Position numbers and translations under genes: made by a program
Notes under the pieces: generated by a model
Database searches by the model: none
What the model was told of the DNA's origin: nothing
What the model saw: only the letters and a program-made list of their open reading frames with translations
Shown here: piece after piece, positions 8,168-19,857 of the stretch
Numbering within the stretch: the stretch's first letter is position 1
Layout of the letters: each line of letters starts with the position of its first letter
Origin: Gammaproteobacteria bacterium
GTDB taxonomy: Bacteria; Pseudomonadota; Gammaproteobacteria; Pseudomonadales; Ketobacteraceae
Direction of reading: 5' to 3'
DNA length: 64,000 nucleotides
Assembly (NCBI GenBank): GCA_013178375.1
Contig: JABLXQ010000002.1
Location: forward strand, 62,001 to 126,000

Positions 8168-10270
8168 ATGAACAAGCAGGTTCGGAAGCGGATTGCGCAT
8201 CTGGCGCAGTGTGTGCTGGCAATCAGTGTGCTGGCTGGGTGTAAGGCATCCACTACAGTGCAGATGAAAATGAGTGTGGCACCGGATACCCGCGCCACCG
8301 CCAGCGAAGTCACCATTCCCCCCGGCAGTTTCTTCACCAACGGTTTCCCCACCGATCTGCGTGTCAAATCAAACGGCAAGGCCGACATTTCTGATTTCCC
8401 CCGCCGGATTCACCTGCTCACCAATGCCTATGTGAAAGGTGTCGACAGCGAAGTCACCGGTTACTCGCCGCTGCTGCCGATCTACATTCCGTTCACCGCG
8501 CCGATCCTCACCGATCTGATGCCGCAGGATGAAATGGATTACGTGCGCGACGATGCGGCGGTGCAGCTGATCGACGTGGACAGCGACTCGCCCGAATACG
8601 GTCGCCGCTTCCCGCTGTCGCTGAAAATGAACACTCGGCCCGAGCAGTACCGGCCCGACAACCTGTTGCAGGCACTGCCGATGCTGGGCGTGAACCTGCG
8701 CCCCGGAACCACTTATGCGCTGATCGTCACCGACCAGGTGCCGGTGGCCGAAGACCTGAGCATCGTGCAGGACCCGCAGCTGCAAACCCTGCTCGATCCG
8801 GAATCCGGTGCGGCGGCCGTTTCCGAGCGCGCGCTGGCGGTGTATGCGCCGCTGCGGACGTTGCTGGAAACCGAAGGCTTCGACAAGGACAGCATCATCG
8901 GCGCCACCGTGTGGACCACCGGCGAGATGAAGACCCGCATGCGCGCCGGCGCGGCCCATGTGGCGGCGTTGCCGGTGGCAGAGTCGAAAGACGTCAAACT
9001 GCTGGAAGAGTTTGACGATTACTGCGTGATCCAGGGCTTCGTCGATGTGCCGGGTTTCCAGAAGGGTGCCATTCCCTACCCGCTGGCCGGCGGCAAGATC
9101 CTGTTCAACAGCGACAACACCCCGATCCAGCAGTACACCCGTTCCGCCGAATGGATCATCACCATTCCCAAACGCACCGCCATGCCGGAAAACGGTTTCC
9201 CGGTATTGAGTTTCCATCACGGCGCTGGTGGCAATGCCGAGCAGGTGTTCACGCGGGGCGCCTTCCTGCGCCGGGCAATCGATATCATCCTGCCCTATTC
9301 CGTGCTGGATCGCGGTAACGGTCCGTCGCAGATTGCGGCAGAACGCGGCTGGGCCAGCTCCGGTTTCGCCGGCCACATGTCGATGGATCACCTGGGTGCC
9401 GAAGGTGGTGGTTACGGTCTGTTTGGCTACAACATGTTTAATCCGGTGGCCTTCAAGTACACCTACTACCAGATGGTGTGGGAACGCATTTATTTCCGCC
9501 GTGTACTGGGTGACCTGAAGATCGACGCCAGCCTGTGCCCGGATGCTATTGCCGGTGATGGCAACAACGAATTCCGCATCGATCCGGACATGCAAGTGTC
9601 GATGGGCCAGTCGCTGGGCAACTGGACGTCCAGCCTGCAGGTGGCCAACGATCCCGATCCGTTTGAAGGTGTGATCTTCACCGGCATCGCCGGCACCTGG
9701 TTGATGATGTTCATCGATGATCCAGGCCGGCGTTCCGCGTTTGAACTGGGCGTGGTCAGTCTGCTGCCGGGTGAGCATCTGGATATATATCATCCGTTCC
9801 TGGCGCTGCTGGAGTGGATGATGAGCGATGTCGATCCCACTCTGTACATGGATGAGGTGCTGCGCAATCCCACCAAGACTGCGCCCCATGTGCTGGCGAT
9901 TTCCGGCATCGACGACAGCGGCAGTTCCGAGGTGGTGCAGCGCACCTTCCTGACGGCTCTGGGCCTGGATCTGGCGGGCGAGGAACTGGGCACCACGCCC
10001 AACGACAATCTGCTGGCCTACCTGCAGAAAACCGGCACGCAACAGCTGCCGTATCCGGTAGTGAACAATATCAGCGTGCCCGGTCAGGGTCAGCGCACCG
10101 GCGCGATTGTGCGTTATGAAAATACCGTGCGCCCCGATCACAACGGCCACCACGTCACCTTCGACATTCCGGCACCCAAACACCAGTACGGCTGCTTCAT
10201 GCAGAATCTGGCGGAAGGCCGGGCGCCGGTGATCGTCGAAGGCAGTGTGCAGAACGGTCCCTGTTTGTAA
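8168..10270 (+). CDS. Lipoprotein alpha/beta hydrolase, first of a tandem pair
   Basis: This is a 700-residue predicted lipoprotein. Lipobox LAGC is at Cys25, and a GGGGA-like Shine-Dalgarno precedes the ATG. The N-terminal half has LRPGTTYALIVTD, a pattern seen in the non-catalytic domain of surface lipases related to VolA/Pla-1. The C-terminal half has FHHGAGGNAEQVFTRGA (oxyanion-hole region) and GQSLGN with Ser482 as a G-x-S-x-G nucleophile. A His-rich DHNGHHVTFD segment near the end probably supplies the catalytic His. It is a probable surface-exposed esterase or lipase. The next gene is a clear paralogue in the same orientation, 132 bp downstream. The exact family name is uncertain. Confidence 0.78.
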   Translation: MNKQVRKRIAHLAQCVLAISVLAGCKASTTVQMKMSVAPDTRATASEVTIPPGSFFTNGFPTDLRVKSNGKADISDFPRRIHLLTNAYVKGVDSEVTGYSPLLPIYIPFTAPILTDLMPQDEMDYVRDDAAVQLIDVDSDSPEYGRRFPLSLKMNTRPEQYRPDNLLQALPMLGVNLRPGTTYALIVTDQVPVAEDLSIVQDPQLQTLLDPESGAAAVSERALAVYAPLRTLLETEGFDKDSIIGATVWTTGEMKTRMRAGAAHVAALPVAESKDVKLLEEFDDYCVIQGFVDVPGFQKGAIPYPLAGGKILFNSDNTPIQQYTRSAEWIITIPKRTAMPENGFPVLSFHHGAGGNAEQVFTRGAFLRRAIDIILPYSVLDRGNGPSQIAAERGWASSGFAGHMSMDHLGAEGGGYGLFGYNMFNPVAFKYTYYQMVWERIYFRRVLGDLKIDASLCPDAIAGDGNNEFRIDPDMQVSMGQSLGNWTSSLQVANDPDPFEGVIFTGIAGTWLMMFIDDPGRRSAFELGVVSLLPGEHLDIYHPFLALLEWMMSDVDPTLYMDEVLRNPTKTAPHVLAISGIDDSGSSEVVQRTFLTALGLDLAGEELGTTPNDNLLAYLQKTGTQQLPYPVVNNISVPGQGQRTGAIVRYENTVRPDHNGHHVTFDIPAPKHQYGCFMQNLAEGRAPVIVEGSVQNGPCL

Positions 10271-10281
10271 GCGTTACCCGG

Positions 10282-10312
10282 GCGGCGCCTTGTTTCCAGA
10301 CAGTGGCGCCGC
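10282..10312. repeat. GC-rich hairpin between the paralogous lipoprotein genes
   Basis: GCGGCGCC at 10282-10289 is exactly complementary to GGCGCCGC at 10305-10312, with a 15-nt loop. No T-run follows, so partial termination or an RNA-processing role is as likely as full termination. Confidence 0.45.
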
Positions 10313-10402
10313 TCATCCCGGCAGGCGTGCGCAGTTGCACCGTCATGCCTGCATTATTGCTGAGTCGTTTGTTGTCACCGTTTTTCATCGCAAGGATTGC
10401 CG

Positions 10403-12457
10403 ATGTTGACCGTTACTCCTGCGCGCCTGTCGCGCTATCTTGCCTGTGTGTTTCTGCTATTGATCGCCGGCTGCAAACAGACCATCGAAATGCGGATGGA
10501 TGTGAATGCAGTGCCGGCGGCGCGCTCGAAACATTTTTTCCACAACGGTTTTCCCACCGACCTGCGCCGGCAGGATGATGGCAGCATCAACCTGACCGAC
10601 ATTCCGCGCGGCCAGGAATATTTCACGCGTTTATACGCCGACAGCATTCAGCAGGAAGCCATTGGCTATTCGCCGGTGATGCCGGTGTATTTGCCGTTCA
10701 GTGGCGCGCTGCAACTGGATTTGCTGTCATCGAACGAAACGGATTTCGCCAGTGCCGATGCGCCGATCCAGCTGATCGACATCGATCCGGATTCGCCCGA
10801 ATACGGCCGCCGCTTTCCGTTGCAGCTTTCGATGACCTGGCAGGCGGACAGTTACCGCCCCAGTCGCCTGCTGCAGGTGTTGCCATCGCCCGGGGTGAAT
10901 TTGCGCACGCACACCACCTATGCGCTGATCGTCACCGATGCTGTGCCTGTCGCGGCGGAAGACCAGTTCCGGCAGCATCCGCAATTGCAGACCCTGCTCG
11001 ATCCGGATTCAAACGCGGCGGATGTCAGTGATCGCGCGCTGACAGTGTTCGCGCCGCTGCGGAATTTTCTGGCGATTGAGAATGTCGACACTGCCCGCAT
11101 CATGGGCGCCACCGTGTGGACCACGGGCGATCCAACCACGTGGCTGCGCCGGGGCGCGCAACACATGACGACACTGCCGGTGCCCGTGCCGCAAAATGTC
11201 GTGCGCGCCGAGGATTTTCCCGAGTACTGCGTGATTCGCGGCACCTTTGCCGTGCCCGGTTTCCAGCGCGGCACGATTCCGTATCCGCTGGTCAATTACG
11301 GCGGCGATATTGCGTGGAATGCCGAGGGCACACCCATTCAACAATACACGCGCGAAGCGAAATTCGTGGTGACGATTCCGAAGCATGCCAGCATGCCCGA
11401 CACTGGTTTCCCGGTGATGTGGTTCAATCACGGCGCTGGCGGCACGGCGGATCAGGTGTTCACCCGGGGTGCGCACATTGATGTCGGCGTGCGGGTGGAA
11501 GGCGGCGGGCCTGCGATGATCGCGGCACAGAAAGGCTGGGTCACCGCCAGCATGGCGGCGCACATGTCGATGGACCATCTGGGCGTGCTCAACGGCGGCC
11601 AGGGCATCTGGGAATACGATCTGATGAATCCAGTGGCAATGCGCAACAACTACGCGCAGATGGTGTGGGAGAAAATCCTGTTCCGCTATTTCATCCGCCA
11701 GTTGCGGCTCGATGCATCGCTGTGCCCGGAAGCCGATCCCGGTGCAAACCGCGCAGAATTTTTCCTTGATCGCGACAAGGAAGTGTTGATGTCGCAGTCG
11801 CTGGGTAACTGGGTGGGCACGATCCAGACGGCAGTGGAACCGGAGCCTTATATCGGCGTGATCTACAGCGGTTTTGCCGCCAACTGGCTGCGCTTCTTCC
11901 CCGACAGTTTCATCAAGTCCCACGTCATCGAGACCGGCATGCTGGCGCTGCCGCCGCTGGAGCATTTCGATCAGTGGCATCCGTTCATGATGCTGTTGCA
12001 GTGGCTGGCGGCAGCGGCCGATCCGACACTGTATGCGCCGGACATTCTGCGTGCGCCCACCAAAACTGCGCCCCATGTGCTGGCGATCTCGGGCCAGTTC
12101 GACCGCTCCAGCAGCGAATGGGTGCAGCAGGTGTATGCCACCGCGCTGGGCGTGGATCTGGCGGGGCCGGAACTGGGTGCGGACAACAAGACGCGCATTC
12201 TGGAATACATGCAGCAGTTCGGCGCACGCCAGCTCGATTATCCGGTAACGAACAATCTGGATATTTCCGGCCAGGGCCTGCGCACGGCGGTGGTGGTGCG
12301 GCATTTCAATTCCGGCAGGGCGGACAACAACGGTCACAACGTCACGTACGATATTGATCCGCCCAAGCACCAGTACGGCTGTTTCCTGCAGCAGCTGGCC
12401 GAAGGGCGGGCACCGGTGATTGCGGAAGGCAGCGTGCAGAACGGGCCCTGCGATTGA
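10403..12457 (+). CDS. Lipoprotein alpha/beta hydrolase, second of a tandem pair
   Basis: This 684-residue protein is colinear with its upstream neighbour and shares long identical stretches (DSPEYGRRFPL, TTYALIVTD, PTKTAPHVLAISG, PKHQYGCF). The ATG at 10403 follows AAGGAT by 5 nt; an upstream TTG is rejected. Lipobox IAGC is at Cys24. The oxyanion region is FNHGAGGTADQVFTRGA. The nucleophile elbow reads S-Q-S466-L-G, so the first Gly of G-x-S-x-G is Ser here. This is a visible difference from the first copy and may change activity or substrate. The pair probably arose by duplication and then diverged. Confidence 0.78.
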   Translation: MLTVTPARLSRYLACVFLLLIAGCKQTIEMRMDVNAVPAARSKHFFHNGFPTDLRRQDDGSINLTDIPRGQEYFTRLYADSIQQEAIGYSPVMPVYLPFSGALQLDLLSSNETDFASADAPIQLIDIDPDSPEYGRRFPLQLSMTWQADSYRPSRLLQVLPSPGVNLRTHTTYALIVTDAVPVAAEDQFRQHPQLQTLLDPDSNAADVSDRALTVFAPLRNFLAIENVDTARIMGATVWTTGDPTTWLRRGAQHMTTLPVPVPQNVVRAEDFPEYCVIRGTFAVPGFQRGTIPYPLVNYGGDIAWNAEGTPIQQYTREAKFVVTIPKHASMPDTGFPVMWFNHGAGGTADQVFTRGAHIDVGVRVEGGGPAMIAAQKGWVTASMAAHMSMDHLGVLNGGQGIWEYDLMNPVAMRNNYAQMVWEKILFRYFIRQLRLDASLCPEADPGANRAEFFLDRDKEVLMSQSLGNWVGTIQTAVEPEPYIGVIYSGFAANWLRFFPDSFIKSHVIETGMLALPPLEHFDQWHPFMMLLQWLAAAADPTLYAPDILRAPTKTAPHVLAISGQFDRSSSEWVQQVYATALGVDLAGPELGADNKTRILEYMQQFGARQLDYPVTNNLDISGQGLRTAVVVRHFNSGRADNNGHNVTYDIDPPKHQYGCFLQQLAEGRAPVIAEGSVQNGPCD

Positions 12458-12529
12458 TCTCGGGCGGTATTTGGTGCGACAGCTTTGCTATGCTTGTCCC
12501 ACCAGAGTATGGAATCCGGGTGCACTTGC

Positions 12530-13512
12530 ATGGCTTCACCGAAGATGGATACCGCCGCCGACCCGGCCCAGGGTGCCAGCCCTGCCTCGCCAGCCGGAAC
12601 AGTCGCAGCAGAACCGGGTCGCCCGCTCATCCTGATCGTTGACGACAGCCCCGAGAGCATCCGCCTGCTGAGCGGACTCATCCTCGACAAGGGCGACGTA
12701 CTGTTTGCCACCAGCGGCGAGGCCGGCCTGAATCTGGCGCGGCAGAGGCGTCCGGATCTGATTCTGCTGGATGTGGAAATGCCCGACCTGTCGGGCTACG
12801 AGGTGTGTCGCCGGTTGAAGGATGATCCGGATACCCGCGACATCGCTGTAATGATCGTCACTTCGCATCATTCCAGCGCCCATGAAGTGCAGGCGCTGGA
12901 ATCCGGCGCTATCGATTTTCTTACCAAGCCGCTGGCGCCTGCAGTGGTGCGCGCCCGGGTGCAAACCCAGCTCACCCTCAAAAGCCAGGCCGATGCCCTG
13001 CACCGGCAGGCCATGCTCGACGGCCTCACCGGCCTCTATAACCGCGCCTATTTTCACGAACACCTGGAACTTGAATGGCGTCGCCATCAGCGCCAGCAGG
13101 TTCCGCTCGGATTCGCCCTGCTGGACGTCGATCATTTCAAGGCATTCAACGATCAGTACGGCCATGTCGCCGGCGACGCCTGTCTGCGCCGGGTGGCGGA
13201 AGCGCTAAAGGCCAGTACCCGGCGGCCGGCAGAATTCGTGGTGCGCTACGGTGGCGAGGAATTTGCCATCGTGATGCCCAATACGCCACGGGAGGAGATC
13301 GGCCGTTTTGGCGAGTGGATCTGTCGCCAGGTGCAGGATCTGGCCATTCCCCACGAAGGTTCCTCCGCGGCGCCGGTGGTGACGATCAGTGCTGGCCTGG
13401 CGGTGCTGGTGCCGACCCCTGATCGGACCTGGTCGGACCTGATCGAGCGGGCCGACCGCGCCCTGTACCGGGCCAAGCAGGAGGGGCGCAACCGGGCAAT
13501 GGTTGCTGACTG

Positions 13513-13513
<1 letters not shown>
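12530..13513 (+). CDS. Response regulator diguanylate cyclase (REC-GGDEF)
   Basis: Counting from the ATG at 12530, the protein has about 327 residues. Other in-frame ATGs at 12509 and 12545 are possible, and none has a strong Shine-Dalgarno. A receiver domain (LILIVDDSPES; phospho-acceptor Asp81 in LLDVEMPDLSG; KPLAP) is followed by a GGDEF domain with LDGLTGLYNR and the active-site GGEEF at 241-245, so it should make cyclic di-GMP when phosphorylated. The inhibitory I-site RxxD reads R232-P-A-E235, so feedback inhibition may be weak. The stop codon overlaps the start of the hybrid kinase gene (TGATG), which suggests the kinase is its partner. Confidence 0.88.
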
Positions 13514-17802
<4,289 letters not shown>

Positions 17803-17820
17803 CAGCAGCCCGCCCCTCAT

Positions 17821-17848
17821 TTGACTTCCCCCGACCCGCGTCTATACC
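17821..17848 (+). promoter_or_regulatory. Probable sigma-70 promoter of the chemosensory operon
   Basis: TTGACT at 17821-17826 and TATACC at 17843-17848 are separated by 16 nt. They sit between the hybrid kinase stop and the first MCP gene, 75 nt before its start. Confidence 0.5.
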
Positions 17849-17922
17849 TAAAACACGGCGCGGCGCCACCTAGCGCGGCTGCGACCACCTGCCCAACTTA
17901 CAGGGATTGATGGCGTTTTCTT

Positions 17923-19116
17923 ATGAAAAAGTCGGTATTGCCCGTGCTGGCCGGACTGCTGGTTCCGTCCCTTGTCCTTTTGATCCTGGCTTTCAACAGC
18001 AACGCCCTCAATCCCTGGCACTGGACCGGTATTCTGGTTGCCCTGGTGGCCGCCGCCATGGGCCTGGCCGGCTGGCAGCGCAACAGTCGCCTGCTGGACG
18101 AGCGGGAACAGGAATGCCAGACCCTGAGGGAACGGGAAAAGAACCTGACCAGCCCTGCCCGGCTCACCGGTAACTACCAGCACCTGATGCAATCCGTCCT
18201 GCCCCTGTGGGGGCGGCAGACCGGTCTGGCCCAGACCCAGATCGAACAAGGCATCGGCGACCTTGCCAACCGCTTCGGTGAGATCCATGACCGCCTGCAG
18301 GTGGCTATCGCCACCTCGCAACAGACCGCCAGCGGCATGAGCGGCCGCGAGGGCCTCAGCGCCGTCATCAGCCATGCCGACCAGGAACTCAACCAGATCG
18401 TGTTGTCCCTGCGCAGCGCCATCCAGAGCCGCGACGAACTGCTGGGTGAAATCAGCAAGCTGTCGCAGATCACCGACGAACTGCGCGCCATGGGCGCGGA
18501 AGTGGCGGGCATCGCCTCGCAGACCAACCTGCTGGCGCTGAATGCGGCGATCGAAGCTGCCCGCGCCGGTGAGCAGGGCCGCGGTTTTGCCGTGGTGGCC
18601 GACGAAGTGCGCACCCTGTCCACCCGCTCCGGCGCCACCGGTTCCCGCATCACCCAGCGCATCGTGCAGGTGAACGACACCCTGCAGGCCACGCTGGAAC
18701 GCACTACGCAATTCGCCCAGCAGGAAGCCCGCATCCTGCAGCAGGCGGAAACCACCATTCAGTCGGTGCTGAGTGAATTCCGCGAATCCGGTAACCAGAT
18801 TGTGGAATCGGCCCAGGTGCTGGAACAGGAAAGCGGCCAGGTCCGCAACAACGTGGCCGATGTGCTGGTGGCGCTGCAGTTCCAGGACCGGGTGAGCCAG
18901 ATTCTCGCCCATGTCATCACCGACATGCAGAAGCTCACCGACACCCTGGGTGAACACAACCAGCAGCTGAAAGAAGGCAAGGCCGTGGCTGAGCTGGACG
19001 TGCCGCGCTGGCTGGCGGACATCGAGCGTACCTACACCACCCTGGAACAGGTCGCGGTGCATCGCGGCGGTCGCCAGAAACAGAATCCGGCGGATTCCTC
19101 CGTCACTTTTTTCTGA
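17923..19116 (+). CDS. Methyl-accepting chemotaxis protein with a short N-terminal membrane anchor
   Basis: This 397-residue protein has two N-terminal hydrophobic segments (about 8-25 and 33-50) joined by a loop too short to be a periplasmic sensor domain, and no evident HAMP domain. The signalling domain contains the conserved tip [20 protein letters not shown], then [13 protein letters not shown]. The protein ends in SSVTFF, an ending I associate with accessory-system MCPs. It probably senses at the membrane or in the cytoplasm, or acts as a scaffold for this CheA/CheW array. It is the first gene of the operon, 27 nt before cheY. Confidence 0.88.
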   Translation: MKKSVLPVLAGLLVPSLVLLILAFNSNALNPWHWTGILVALVAAAMGLAGWQRNSRLLDEREQECQTLREREKNLTSPARLTGNYQHLMQSVLPLWGRQTGLAQTQIEQGIGDLANRFGEIHDRLQVAIATSQQTASGMSGREGLSAVISHADQELNQIVLSLRSAIQSRDELLGEISKLSQITDELRAMGAEVAGIASQTNLLALNAAIEAARAGEQGRGFAVVADEVRTLSTRSGATGSRITQRIVQVNDTLQATLERTTQFAQQEARILQQAETTIQSVLSEFRESGNQIVESAQVLEQESGQVRNNVADVLVALQFQDRVSQILAHVITDMQKLTDTLGEHNQQLKEGKAVAELDVPRWLADIERTYTTLEQVAVHRGGRQKQNPADSSVTFF

Positions 19117-19143
19117 AGCTATTTTGCGAACGAAGGTAAGGCT

Positions 19144-19512
19144 ATGGGCAAGAACATCATGATTGTCGATGACTCCGCCAGCCTGCGTCAGGTCGTGGCC
19201 ATCGCCCTGCGCGGCGCCGGCTATGACGTGATCGAGGCGCAGAACGGTCAGGACGCACTGAGCAAACTGGACGGCAAGAAAGTCCATCTGATCATTTCCG
19301 ACGTGAACATGCCGGTGATGGACGGCATCACGCTGGTGAAGGAAGTGAAGAAACTGCCGGCGTATAAATTCACGCCCATCATCATGCTCACCACCGAAGG
19401 CGCCGACGCCAAGAAAAAAGAAGGCCAGGCCGCCGGCGCCAAGGCCTGGATCGTGAAGCCGTTTCAACCCGACCAGATGCTCAAGGCTGTTTCCACCCTG
19501 ATATTGCCGTAG
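19144..19512 (+). CDS. cheY: CheY-type response regulator
   Basis: This 122-residue single receiver domain has acidic residues Asp9 and Asp10 (IMIVDDSASLRQ), phospho-acceptor Asp53 (IISDVNMPVMDG), Thr in MLTTEG, and Lys in KPFQP. It lacks an output domain, so it acts by binding a partner. AAGGTAAGG precedes the ATG. It lies between the short MCP gene and a STAS gene, which raises the question of whether it controls a flagellar motor or another output such as the STAS protein. No flagellar genes are in the window. Confidence 0.93.
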   Translation: MGKNIMIVDDSASLRQVVAIALRGAGYDVIEAQNGQDALSKLDGKKVHLIISDVNMPVMDGITLVKEVKKLPAYKFTPIIMLTTEGADAKKKEGQAAGAKAWIVKPFQPDQMLKAVSTLILP

Positions 19513-19524
19513 CAGAGGCACCCC

Positions 19525-19857
19525 ATGGACATCAGCCGCAAGGACAGCAAGAACAGCACACGCATCAGCATCAGCGGCGAACTCACCATCTACGATGTCA
19601 GCGCGGCCAGGGCCCGTCTGCTGGATGACAGCAAGGGCTGGCCCGCCACCGTCAATCTCGATCTCAAGGGCGTCACCGAACTGGACAGTGCCGGCGTGCA
19701 ATTGCTGCTGATGCTGCAAAAAGGCGTGGTCGCCGCCGGTGGCCAGTTGCGCCTGCCCGCCGTGAGCGAACCGGCGCAGCAGGTGTTCAACACCCTGCAC
19801 CTGGGCGCACCTTTCACCGCGCAAGGACTGTTGTCTGCAAAAGGAGAGAGCGCATGA
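19525..19857 (+). CDS. STAS-domain protein (anti-sigma-factor-antagonist-like)
   Basis: This is a 110-residue stand-alone STAS domain. The core motif is TELDSAGVQLLLMLQKG, with Ser55 at the position phosphorylated in SpoIIAA/RsbV-type proteins. The gene starts 12 nt after cheY, and its stop overlaps the cheA start (GCATGA). Being embedded between cheY and cheA implies a role in the same complex. STAS proteins of this kind normally bind a kinase or phosphatase partner; no such RsbW or RsbU homologue is visible in the window. Confidence 0.85.
   Translation: MDISRKDSKNSTRISISGELTIYDVSAARARLLDDSKGWPATVNLDLKGVTELDSAGVQLLLMLQKGVVAAGGQLRLPAVSEPAQQVFNTLHLGAPFTAQGLLSAKGESA

Noticed and set aside
17848-19824. 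Open frame of 658 codons on the minus strand
   Set aside because: It spans three real genes (MCP, cheY, STAS) in antisense; composition is that of a shadow frame.
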